A stretch of DNA of 64,000 nt from Limnomonas spitsbergensis. Taxonomy: Eukaryota; Chlorophyta; Chlorophyceae; Chlamydomonadales. Of the stretch, positions 19,001 through 29,800 are shown in pieces (the stretch's first letter is position 1; every line of letters starts with the position of its first letter). The notes below the pieces were generated by a model, which saw nothing but the letters and a program-made list of their open reading frames with translations, made no database searches and had not been told where the DNA came from. The translations under genes and the position numbers were made by a program. The stretch spans positions 844,001 to 908,000 of the forward strand of contig JAYJMM010000040.1 in the NCBI GenBank assembly GCA_037349105.1. The letters run 5' to 3'.

Positions 19001-21193
19001 AAAAAGTGAAACTAAAATGCACAAGCCACGGGGTATACTAAGGCACGGTGCTGCTTCCCTTTGACTCATTCGGGACATGTGGCTATAGTTTCATGGCCTG
19101 ACAACATAGGCAGATCCCATGGACGAATCCCATGGACTGATCAGTGATCTCATGGACTTATCAGTGATCTCAATCAGTGATCTCATGGACTGATCCTTTG
19201 GACTAATCAGTGATCCCATGGACTGATCCTATGGACTAATCAGTGATCTCATGGACTGATCCCGTGGACTGATCCCATGGCCTGATCAGTGATGCACGGA
19301 TGTCATAACCTGATCCCATTGACTGATCAGTGATGTCATGGCCTGATTACACAGACTCATGCCATGGCCTGATTACACAGACTCATGCCATGGCCTGATT
19401 ACACAGACTCATGCCATGGCCTGATTACACAGACTCATCCCATGGCCTGATTACACAGACTCATCCCATGGCCTGATTACACAGACTCATCCCATGGCCT
19501 GATTACACAGACTCATCCCATGGCCTGATTACACAGACTCATGCCATGGCCTGATTACACGGACTCATGCCATGGCCTGATTACACGGACATCATCCCAT
19601 GGCCTGATTACACGGACATCATCCCATGGCCTGATTACACAGACTCATGCCATGGCCTGATTACACGAACTCGTCCCATGGCCTGATTACACGGACTCAT
19701 CCCATCGCCTGATTACACAGACTCATCCCATGGCCTGATCAGTGATGCTATTACCTGATTGGGCACCAGTCGCCTCACCTCAGCATAATCCGGAGAGCCG
19801 GCCAGGTCCCAGAGGTTGACTCTCAGCTGTGTTTCAGGCAAGTGCACATAGAGACATTTCATTGTTAGAGCCAGATGCAGGCATGCAGCGCAGGAATGCA
19901 TCTAAAGTAGTGTGGAACGGCGGGCCAGGTAAACTTTCAAAGATCGAGAGGGCGTAATTCGTAAGACGAGGTTGCTTGAAGGGAAGAGAGGTTTTTAAAA
20001 GGAGAGGGACGTTGCTCTAGAGAGATCAAGACTGTGATAAGGAGACGCTGCTCTAAGTTGAATCACATTGTCTTTAGGGGATATTGCTCTAGGGAGAAGT
20101 AGGTTGTCATGAGGGGTGGTTGATCTTAGAAGAGGGAGGTTGTCATACTGGGGAGGGAGATTCTTAGGAGAGAAGGTTGCCCGCGTGCTGAGAGCTTCAG
20201 GTTTCATACTCAAAGGTTCGCTTGGGCCATGCGTCTGCCTTATCAAAACAGCATTGTTCATTTGAGGGTGCTTCGGCAACACTGAACCTAGAACCCTGCT
20301 AACGGCCGGCAGGGCTTGGTGCAACCAGCCATGTTGTGAGCCGGCTAAGGTTTGGTACCCATCGGCCCATGAATGGCTTCTGATCTAAGCAGTCCGGCAG
20401 TGTTGATCTGTGCCGTGCGGCAGCCACCTACAGGTGATTTAGTTTGCACTTCAATTCTATTTGAGAAAACAAATACCTCGTAATCACCCAGCTTCACAGG
20501 CTTCACACCGTAGTCCACCCCTATTGTCGGGATATACTTCTGAACAAACTTCTCCTCGCAGTACCTGCAGATGTGCATTAAGGAACAGATTGCTTTGAAA
20601 AATGCCACAAGCATGTGTTTAACTGCACACCAGACTCTCCCTGGAAGGCCGCTGAGCGTCCACTACAAGCTTGATGGGGACCAAACCTTGACCTGCCTAC
20701 GGCCAGCGCTAGCACGAGCAGCAGAGGTTGGTGCACCATGTCCCCCCGGACTTAGCCCATGCTTTAGCAGAAGTGTAGCTGAGGCATGCAGAAATAGATA
20801 AGTGGAGGCCATCGGCTCCGTATGCCTCCAAGTCAGTGGAAGGGATCAGGGTCTAGCATCTACATGTTGTCGTCGTTCCAGACACTTAGCCTCAACACAT
20901 CCACCAGGCAATAATGGCATGGAAAGATAAGACATCCGAGAAAACGAACACAGGCCCTGTTTGCCTTCCTAAGGCTGGTTTGCCATGCAGATGAGCCTCA
21001 TCCGAGCCATGCGGAACTCGGCCATGCGGAGCGCATGCGCATGGCGGTCATTTGATGGCATCAACGAGCTTAGTCCCTACCGTTTGATGAGGCAAGACTT
21101 GCCGACGGCGCCGTCCCCCATGGATATCACTTTAATACGGAACACCTTCGAGCGGCTGCTCTTTCGGTTGCCAGCCGCTTTCGCGGCTCTCAT
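16053..21193 (-). CDS. RJL-family (DNAJC27/RBJ-like) small GTPase lacking a J domain
   Basis: Exons: 21193-21081, 20564-20477, 19826-19779, 17896-17771, 16845-16744, 16190-16053, giving 204 aa in consistent phase. Ras-type motifs: P-loop GDGAVGKS (26-33), switch I IPTIGVDYG with Thr51, switch II WDLAGSPDYAEVRNEFYKD, TKCD guanine specificity (132-135) and YFEVSS for the last motif. The order KRYCEEKFVQKYIPTIGVDY and VRNEFYKDAQGCVLVYDV match vertebrate DNAJC27 closely. The switch II position usually held by catalytic Gln is Ser78, as expected of an atypical RJL GTPase. There is no C-terminal prenylation cysteine. Animal members carry a C-terminal J domain; here TAA follows QQAKDARED at 16053. 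RJLs track with cilia across eukaryotes. Intron 3 is almost 1.9 kb of repeats. Confidence 0.93.
16215..16375 (-). repeat. Decayed copies of the RJL exon 6 acceptor and start
   Basis: Plus-strand text GAGGGAAGAGACCTGGAGAG at the true junction (16190) recurs as GGGGAGGAAACCTGCAGATG (about 16238), AGGGAAAGGACCTGGAGATG (about 16295) and CAGGCAAGAAATCTGGATCG (about 16353), each followed by related ...ATGGT/GTGGT sequence. All lie upstream of the working exon in the transcribed sense. Confidence 0.75.
17365..17715 (-). repeat. Copies of the RJL exon 4 end and donor
   Basis: The exon 4 end (ATGCACGAGTGCCGGGAATT, then CGGAGCGGAGAACCTG/GTGCG) is repeated downstream at about 17660-17700 and again at about 17368-17405, each keeping ATGCA(C/T)(A/G)AGTGCC and AACCTGGTG. 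The intervening text is also shared, which shows that exon edge plus intron was duplicated as a block. Confidence 0.8.
17940..18200 (-). repeat. Copies of the RJL exon 4 acceptor and start
   Basis: Upstream of the working exon (CCCAG/GTCCGGAATGAGTTC) lie decayed versions near 17950-18000 (would read VWDELYKDAQG before a stop), 18055-18115 (VRNGSYADAQGCFLVYDI) and a shorter one near 18160-18200. The middle copy is the best preserved. Confidence 0.85.
18225..18660. repeat. About 61-bp minisatellite, 7 units, in RJL intron 3
   Basis: Units run GCAGCAGGTGGGTGAGCAGA then GGGCTTACGGTGTAGGGTTA and AGGGCACTAGGGCAGGGCA, with few changes between units. TAGGGTTAAGGG resembles a telomere-type motif. The outer unit near 18650 breaks down into AGAGAGTGAGCAGAGC. 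Confidence 0.95.
19090..19745. repeat. Minisatellite array, 26-bp units preceded by a related array, in RJL intron 3
   Basis: 19100-19330 is built from CATGGACTGATC and AGTGATCTCATGGA modules. From about 19330 to 19735 a 26-bp unit, CATGGCCTGATTACACAGAC then TCATCC, repeats about 15 times, with one sub-variant (ACGGACATCATCC). It ends 33 bp before exon 3. Confidence 0.95.
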
Positions 21194-21852
21194 GGCGGGG
21201 ACCTCTGCTGAATGACGATTTAAATTTCAGAGAGAGTGGGAATATACCGTTATTTTACTGTCCACTAAGCTCCTCCGCGTCCCCACCCTGGCCCCAGCCC
21301 TAGATTGCAAGACGGGGCAATCCACTCAAACTAGCCGGGTGCTGTATCGCTCCTCAATTCTTACAAACTTTTCATATACCACTGTAGCATGCCTGCGCGT
21401 GGGTGGGTGACTCGGCCTTGACACAACAAAGACAGTTGCGAGTCAACTGCCGTACTCAACTGCCAGCTATCGATTGCGACTGCAGGCAATGTCCCATGCC
21501 TAGCATGAGCACTCTGCATGCAAGCTACGGTATGCAAGTTTATTTTGACCATAGGTTCTTCAGTTCCGCCCTTTCTGTGCCTCGTCGATCAGGGCTACTG
21601 GATGGCTCTGCTTCGACATACACACTGTCATCACCAACATCATATTGGAACAGTTCAGCGCATGGTGTGTGGCTGTACGCTCTCTTGCATCTCATTCCAT
21701 ATTTCTGCTTGTCAATCATGCCTGCATACCATGCAAGCGACTGCTGGAACTTAGATCACCTCCCATGATCATCCATGCATGCCATTCATGCCGCTTGCGG
21801 CTCTGCCGGGAGCACCGTAGTTGTGCACTGGTCCATGTGCCTCTTGTCGTAA

Positions 21853-23161
21853 TCACATACACCGTGTGAGCCATATATTTTTATTCTTCCTGCTCCCCTC
21901 TCTCCTTTGCCTTTCCTTTTCCTCCCAACCGGACAGTTGGGCAACCGTGCGGCGGTGCCTAATGCGCAGGGCGTCGTTAACATCCCTCATGAACATGATG
22001 CTTATGGGAGGCTTGCCTGAATGCTGCCAGCGCCCAGACGACAGGTGACTAAGCAAGAAAGACATGCGGCATTGCGGCTTGTGATTCACGCGCCAGTGTT
22101 TACTACAGTGAGCAACTGAGCACCAGAATACCAGATCACATTTGAGATATCGCTTCTATCACCTATATCACCTATTTACCTTTGATCAATGATCACCTTT
22201 GTGCCGAAGGGCCGAGTAGCAGCCAGCAGGGCTCGCCGCACTAAGTCCCCAACAGGCCATGACTTCCCTACACAGGAGTTGAAGCGCATTGAAGTAGACA
22301 GCAAATGCCAGATTTTGAATGTTATTCTGGTCACTGTAAGTTGCTCATTTTCCTGCAACTACTAATGCACCAGTAGTGCACCCCAAACAGGAAAGTTTGG
22401 CCCATGGGGGAGACCCATGCAGCTATCCTGTCTCACGATCCAATACTTTTCCGACATCCCTAACCTTTGCTTGCACAATTGATTACACTTATATCACACC
22501 ACTGGAAAACAGTGCTGGCCAGCGGCTATGACTGAACATATGCAAGTTAAAGTGACGTCCCTTGCATGCGCGGAACAAAACTACGAATATGGGGCGGGGG
22601 AATTGCGTTCAGACTCCAGAGACATGATATCAGCTCTGGACGTGTTGCAGATCAACGCATGCGTTAGGACCATCCATAAGCGGAGTCCTGTATTCAAAAC
22701 CTGACATGTGCTGCCTCACTCTCAGGAGCGCTTCTTTCACATCTTGCTATATGGCTGGTGTGGCTTAGCTTAGCTGGGATGGAGCCCAGCTGTTGTAGTG
22801 GCGGGCGACATAGGGCGCGGGTGCCTTAGAAAGTTCACACATTGCCCGCTACACCTGGGCGCGGGCCCTGATCTCTAGCGCCCAGATCCCCTATCACTTA
22901 ATTATTGCCCAACATTGTTCCGTTTTGCACCACCTGAAATCTTTAGCAATCTGCTTGTCACTACGTATCCCAAATTTGCATACACATTTTGTACAATAAA
23001 TGTACACTGCAAGAGCGCGGCGCTACCATCTCCTGCCTTATAACAAGGCCTAAACATCGCCATCCGCTCACCGAGGCCATCAGTCCTTCACACGACACGC
23101 TGACAGCGAAATTGTAAAAGACACGATACTGCTCCAGGGCAGCAAGTAGGCCTGAAGTCAT
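21853..23161 (-). CDS. Unrecognised 125-aa protein, 4 exons
   Basis: Exons: 23161-23072, 22746-22701, 22267-22197, 22023-21853, total 125 codons plus stop with phases 0, 1, 0. The protein starts MTSGLLAALEQYRVFYNFAV, continues QDVKEALLRVRQHM, KSWPVGDLVRRALLAATRPF and GKPPISIMFMRDVNDALRIR, and ends with a strongly charged tail (EEKERQRREGSRKNKN). It is predicted helical and basic, without signal peptide or membrane span. I recognise no family. The charged tail is purine-rich and could instead be intron. Its ATG overlaps the ATG of the divergent gene at 23160. Confidence 0.62.
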
Positions 23162-26100
23162 GACCGAGTATCTTCAGCAGGGAATGGTTATCCAGCCCTC
23201 CATGATGACCTATAAGGAGCGATTGGAGCTTCAACGCGACTCCGCCTTCGCATACACCAGGTAATTTATTTTGAACGAGTCGGAGCGCGGGGCATGTGCA
23301 AAGTGGTCGATCCGCATGGCGCGGGCTCGAAAGAAGGAAGCCAAACAAATGAATGAGACGGATCGCGGGGCGAAGGCTGGTTGGTTAATTCCAGGGGTTG
23401 ATACGTATGGCAAGGGGGCGAAAGGAGGTTGCCATATGGATCTGGGCAGCAGCAGGAGCGAGCTTGTGAGGAAAACACGAGCGACACAAGGAGCAGAAGG
23501 AAGCCAGGCCTGGGCATTTACGTCACAAATTGATCCCATCCGCTGGTAGACTCTGCCGGTTCCTGAGCCTCGCTCGTTGCTCCCTTTCGCCATTCAAGCT
23601 ACCCTTTCGTTCCCGGCCTCTGAACCACTATTGGGGTGACAGGCCTTCCTGTCACCCCAACTGACGCATCTCTTCCTTCCTTCATACCCACTTGCTTGCT
23701 CCCTGCCCGAGACCGGCTGAGCATCTGGCGGCCCCGTCACATGAAAACCTTGCCATAGCTACTTGGGACACACTAAGAAGAACATTGGCCAGCACCGCAA
23801 CAACCCTACCTGGCCAGTGGCCACTCCAGCGCACGGCCGGTATGCCTGCAGCAACACAGACTTCACTGTCACTCTGGCTCACAACTAGCATGGCATTCTG
23901 AACCTTGCTTGCTTCCTCTGGCTTGCCACTGTTTGCGCTGCCTCATATCCCCTCTTGATGAGGGCCTGCGGGGTTGAGGCGCTGACGCAGCCTCAACTGC
24001 GACAGCTCACAGCGCATGCTGACGCTGCAGCAACTGCAGCACCTCACGGCGCGAGCTGACACTGTCACAACTCACGGCATGTCCTCAAGTTGCAACTGCT
24101 GGAAAACTCGCAGCATGTGTTCCACTTTCGCTCAACCTCCCAGTCCTCCTTATTCCTCGGGACAGTGTCTGTTTGCCTGCCCTGCCACAAAAACTGCCAT
24201 AGCCCTAAACCCTGCACGACTGAAACCCACCCCTCAAAGAATTTGGGAGGAGTCTCTAACACAAAAAGTTAAGCAATGCCCCCCCTTGACCGGATTGGTG
24301 GACCCCTGGACCTGCACGACTTCACCACACCCTACACTATCCCTTACAGCATGTACTCCCACTCCTCAACTGGTCCCGTGTGGGACTGCATCGACCAGAC
24401 TTGTGCCTTCATGACTGATCCCCCCCCTCACCTGTCCCGTGCAGCATGTACTCTTCCTCGTCAACCGATCCAGTGTGGGACCGCCTCGTGTCAGACGCCA
24501 CTCTACGGCAGTCGAGAGCGCAGTCAGCACGGCCGTATGTGAATGGCACCCACCCTCCTCCCCATTATGGCACACTCAGCGGGTGAGTATTCGCTTATGG
24601 ATGGTCTTAGTACAGCTGTATAGTCCTAGTACGGTCTTTGAAGTAGGAAGGTATTGGAACGCAATTGTCAAGATACCAGTGTAGTGTTGGAAGTGTGGAA
24701 CACAACTGGTCCTGTTAGAGCACTGGTCCTAGTATGATTTTGTTACCCCACTCGCCCTGTTGTGGTACTGGTCCTAGCACAGTACAGGAACGCCACTGGT
24801 CCTTGCCCGCTTCTGGTACGTGATGGCTATGAGCAGTATATACAGCCTGGTGGGGCAGTCCGCAAGGCACTAACTCAACTCAGCAGCATAGACAGCCAGC
24901 TGTGCGATGAGGTGCAGCAGAGACAGCCAAGATGAGCCTACTGGGGCATGGCGAGCTGCCTATCCTTGACCATCAACCCTGATAACCCTGGTCCCCTGAA
25001 GGACTACAGAAAGCTTTTCTGTTTGTCCGCGCTGGTACCCTCATGTCAGTGTTCACTCACGTGTGTAGCAGACCACCTTCGGCAAGCCTTTATGGACTAC
25101 CGCCACTGCGCCGATGATTGTTCAACCTGGGCCAGCCTGCATGTCCGGGGCCCAAGCAAAAGGGCTTCCTAACAGAAAGCCCTGATACTTGCCCCCCCCC
25201 TAGACATAGGCTGTCCCAGCTCCTCACCCCTTGCAAAAGGTCGTGATACAGCTGATTTGTAACAGAAGTAACCTGATTTGTAGTGAAAGTAGCTGATTTG
25301 TAGCGAAAGTAGCTGATTTGTAGCAGAAGTAATAAACAGCGTTTCCCTCTCCCACACGTCCCTGCTGACCCTCCCTCTGCGGCCCCCCAGGTTTGTCACC
25401 AACACAATGACCCCGGCGTCTACGTACGCCCCCACCGTGAACTTCAAGTCCGGGCAGTCGGAGCCTGTCATGGAGAGTCTGCACCCCATGGTGGCCAAGC
25501 GGTACAAGCAGGTGATTTTCAAACCCGGACCATAACTATGACCCTAAACATTAACCATGACATTCAATAGAGGTATATTACCTCAACCTGAAATTGGCAG
25601 CTGTGCAGCCCACCTGTGTCCCCCAGAAATGACGGAATGCCTATTTCCCCCCCAGATTCTATTGCATGCTGTGCCCATGTCTGTGTCCCCCCAAGAAACT
25701 ATTGAAAGCTGTGCCCATGTCTGTGTCCCCCGTAAATTACTGAAGGCCATGCCTAAGCCTGTGTCCCCACCAGAAAAGATTGAATGCCGTGCCCATGCCT
25801 GTGTCCCCCCTAGAAATTCCCGCTCGACTTCATGTGCGCCATACGACACGACACCGAGACCACCAACCAGACGCTCCGCATGCTGGGCACATACCACACA
25901 GGTACATGCCTTAAAGGCTTAGCGGTACAGTATATCCTCAGCGGTTCATATCAGTATCCTAATACGGTATAGCATATTATGTCTTTTCACAGAGACAATG
26001 CTCATCATCCGTCCGTACCAGCTGCGTGGGTAACCATAGGTTGAACACTGCTATTGGTGTGAATGTGTTTGACTGTAGTAGACCACTGGTAGGGGGAGGA

Positions 26101-26808
26101 TGACCCACTGGATAGGGACTAGGTTTCACGGTGTACCCAGGCAGAAAGCGGAGCCAGGATCCCACAAGCTGCACAACATTTACAAGGTTTACACCGTGAC
26201 ACTCCTACCAGCCTGCGCCTGAGACCACTGTTGAAAACAAATTGCAATGTAGTTGCTCTCCAGTTCAATCCTGTTGCAGTCCTGATGCTGACCAGTTGCA
26301 ATCCAGATGCACACACTTGGAACCTGATGCAAAACTCTCAGCCTGTGCCTCCCCTTTACCCCTGCGGTGCATAGACCTTGAGCACGCCGAGCGCTTGAGC
26401 ATCTTGATCCCTAGCGGCTGCCCCGGCGGCCGCGGCTTCTACCACCCCGACGTGGTCCAGACGAAGCGTCCAGGGACGACAGAGCACCCCGCTTGGGCGA
26501 CCACCGCTGAGAGGTTTGGCTTCTCAAGCCGTCGTACGGCCCGGCCGCAGACCGCAGGCGCTCTTCGCTCAACAGCGGCCGCACAGCAGCAACAACAGCA
26601 GAAGCAGCAGAGGCCTTCCAGCGGGCGCGCCTACGCACAACCGTCGGCCTCCTCGAGTCCCCGGGCGGCCGCGGTGGCGTCAATGGCGCACCTACCAGCG
26701 CCGGGCGCAGGTGCCCTGACCATCCAGAGCAGAAGCCGGCCGCAATCGGCACGTGCAGGGGGGGCACCTGAGGAGTTTTCATTCCGCCCCCACAGGCAGG
26801 CTGCATAG
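23160..26808 (+). CDS. Unrecognised 293-aa protein with disordered Gln/Ala/Ser-rich C-terminus
   Basis: Exons: 23160-23260, 24445-24582, 25391-25511, 25814-25901, 26375-26808; all phases agree. N-terminal part: MTEYLQQGMVIQPSMMTYKE, then MYSSSSTDPVWDRLVSDATL, VTNTMTPASTYAPTVNFKSG and KFPLDFMCAIRHDTETTNQT. The central part PGGRGFYHPDVVQTKRPGTT and HPAWATTAERFGFSSRR resembles the short aromatic/Pro-containing motifs of small axonemal proteins, which is only an impression. The last 90 residues are low complexity (AAAQQQQQQKQQRPSSG) and basic. No signal peptide or membrane segment. Introns 1 and 3 contain copies of the next exon's acceptor region. ATG 23160 could be replaced by the in-frame ATG at 23184. 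Confidence 0.82.
24335..24405 (+). repeat. Partial copy of the acceptor and start of exon 2 of the 23160 gene
   Basis: ACAG/CATGTACTCCCACTCCTCAA then CTGGTCCCGTGTGGGACTGC at 24347 onward mirrors GCAG/CATGTACTCTTCCTCGTCAA then CCGATCCAGTGTGGGACCGC at 24442 onward, 95 bp away. The copy loses similarity after about 50 bp. It still has an acceptor-like CAG. Confidence 0.85.
25640..25813 (+). repeat. About 49-bp tandem copies ending at the exon 4 acceptor of the 23160 gene
   Basis: Five blocks share CCCATG(T/C)CTGTGTCCCCCC followed by (C/T)AGA(A/T)A or a decayed version: near 25649, 25690, 25731, 25771 and the real junction TAG/AAATTCCCG at 25813. Pyrimidine tract, AG and first exon bases are copied together. 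Confidence 0.8.
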
Positions 26809-29800
26809 AGGGGGGCGTTAGATCATCCTGAGGGCGATGCCCAGGTCCTGGGTCTGGGTCTGGGCCTTATAGCTTGGGCTAAGGGCTTCGAAGCCTGCGC
26901 CCAATAGAGCTGCTGCCCAAGGGCAGGGCACTAAACTGGAGGCTGGGCAGAGATGCGGCACCCTAAATCCAAAACAGCATTTGGGGGACCACTCACCCTC
27001 ACCTACAGGTCGAGGAGCGGCCCTTGCGACCAAGAGCAGGTCTTGGGGGAGTCCAAATCTTCAGCTTTTGAACCAGCCTCAGCCGATTGTTAATTCGGAC
27101 TAGAGCACAGCTGCCAATTGGGCACAGCTGCCAGGGCACTGCAAAGGAAACATTTGCGTGCGGGTGCACAGGGTAGAGGCTGAATTGCCCTGGTGATTAT
27201 TAGGCGGGGTCAGGGTTGAAGCCCCCCCCCTACTTTTGCCCCGAGGATGGTGGTCTAATGGAGGGGGGGGGGGCGGTTAGGGCCCCCCTTCCCCTATGAA
27301 TGGAGAGCATTGACTGCTGCTGCGTTCCCTGGCAAGCGGCCCTCCCTGGATACTTTGCAGCATGCATCTCTCATGAATGTGCCCAGTAGGGAGAACGTGG
27401 CCTGCCCTTTTTACTCTCTGCATTAGACAGACCTTTGCTATATTTAAATTCCACCATCCAGAAAGTTCTAAGTGACGAGGAGGGTGCTGTATGGCAGTGG
27501 AGATTGGCATCAGGAACATGCGGAGATTTGCGCTCTCACTTGTTGGATGAATTTCGGTCCCTACATCTACCCCAACGCATATATGATGGATGGGGAGAAT
27601 GAACCTAACACTTTGCCGGGCATTCGATTCCTCACCTACTCTTGAAGCTGGAGCTCAATCTAAATTATTTCCACCCATATCACTACTATTTTGGGGCTTC
27701 AAGTTGCACCATGGGATTCAATCCTCCTGCACTCGTCGGTATGGCTGTGCTGGTAGCTGACCCAGGGAGCAACCGGCTTATCAATCCCAATCCTACTTTA
27801 TGCCCGTATAGATATGTTCCAAATAAATAATAGATAAATTAGCATGATTTGCTTGACTGTAAAACACACACAATTTAAGAAATACCAAAAAATACCAAGA
27901 GACATATCAGCCTCTTGGTCCGTAATAATCTGGAGGGAAGACCTGGGTATGTCTCATAGAAATGAAGGCCCTATGGCCCTGCCAATTTCCCTTGCATGAC
28001 ACTACTTGCGTCAAGGCCCAGCCGGCTAGCTTGCATCTTCAAGCGTCAGCTTCCCTACTAGGACACTACCCTCTCAAGGCCCAGCTAACCAGCTTACACC
28101 TTGCACTGCCAGCTTCCCTCTAAGGACACTGCCAGCTTCACTATCAGGACACTACCTGCATCAAGGCCCAACTGGCCAGCTTGCACCTTCAACTGCCTGC
28201 TCCAACGACAAGGATTTTGGACACAGCCAACCAGCCCTGTATTTTCAGTGCCTTTTTTATACCTGGAGGCCGGTTCACACCTTTAACTGCTGCCCTCTGC
28301 CAGGTGAAATCACAAGCACAAAAATGCCTTGCTCCCTTCATGTTTTGAGTGGGTACATAATTTTGACTTACAGGTTTTAGTTGATTACGCCTATCCAGAA
28401 AGACTATCTATTGTCAGCATACAAAAGAGCACAACAGACTGAACTCTATGTCTGAACATCATCAAACTGTTACATGACGGAAACCGGGCAGGGGCATTGA
28501 AAAGGCATATTTTGGCACATACGGTCTGGGTGATCCTCTGGCAGAAGTAAGCCAACTCCTGCCGAAATCAAGTCCTTTGCTGTGGCATTTTACTGCACCT
28601 TTACCAAGGTGGTATGGAGTTCACACCCGCGTCCAACGTTTCCTTTTTCCTTTCCTCCTGAACAATTACTTGGGCGCTTGTGTAGCTGAGCCTTTTGGGC
28701 AGGCCCAGAGGTGTAACGTCATTGACCTGTGTCCAGCAGCGTGCTTGTTTGTTGGTACGGGGCCCAGGGGACACTCCCTAGCTTAGTTAATGTTTTTCGT
28801 CCATCAGTCCATCTTATTTTGGTCGCCGAACCAGTCTGCGTCCACCAGTACCCTGCATCTTACACACTGCCGGTTATCATAAAATTGAAAATCCAGTACT
28901 GACAACCAAGGTCCCAGACAGTGCTTATTTTTTGTTAAGCTACCAGTACCAGTACCCCCATGTGAGGCCATCAGGCTAGCCATGCAGACATGCTGCTTGA
29001 GCCTGTATCTCTAGGCCAGTCAAGGTTTGGCCCCTATTGGACCTTGACAGCCGCGGGGCAGGCCGCCTCAAGCAGACTCGGAGCCGAAAGAACAAACTCT
29101 GGTTTCAACTCCGACCTTACAGTATTTAATCCCTTCACAATCCAACAAGATACAACTAGTGCAGCAGCCTCTGCTGCTAAGCCCCTTTCAGGACCCGGGC
29201 CTCAAGCGCCACTCCACCATCTGCTCGCACCATGTGCCACAAAATCTGAAACAACGTACACGGGTATGGCACACAAGGTCCTCCAGACATGACCGAATTC
29301 GCAACCAGAGCACATTCCTGCACATTGCATGCCACCATGTGCACGACACGCTGTTGGCGCGCCCCATTCATTGGCCCCATGCAATGTATAAGTTGATGAC
29401 CATGAGCCTCATGCCCCATGCGACCTTGAGTAACCAAACGGATGGACAAAAACTGAAATGATGTGCATTCTCAGCGTCCGGGTTATATTCTGATACGTTT
29501 TAACATGGCTGAGAGTAAGATCATGTTCCACTAAGATCATGCAAACCAGCTGCCGACCGAACTTTGCATCCGATCATCAGAATAGTGGTATAATTGTGGC
29601 CACGCCTTGGCACCTCCTCCAATCCAACCTTTCAACCCTGCGCCTACGTCCCTAGGAACATGTTGGCAGCTTCCTCAAGATTCCAAGTTCACGTACATAG
29701 GCACCTGCAGCTCAATACAACTGTGCTGCTTGCCTCAAAACAGGTGAACTTGCCTTGCCCAGGCATTCGTCTTTTCATCTGCTTCAATCCACCTTTCGAT

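Noticed and set aside
19330..19735. Regular 26-bp repeats as a CRISPR array
   Set aside because: Units are contiguous with no unique spacers, inside a eukaryotic intron.
21940..22020. Plus-strand terminal exon LGNRAAVPNAQGVVNIPHEH after a strong pyrimidine tract
   Set aside because: It looks attractive, but the minus strand gives a four-exon chain in consistent phase over the same bases and no upstream plus-strand exon was found.
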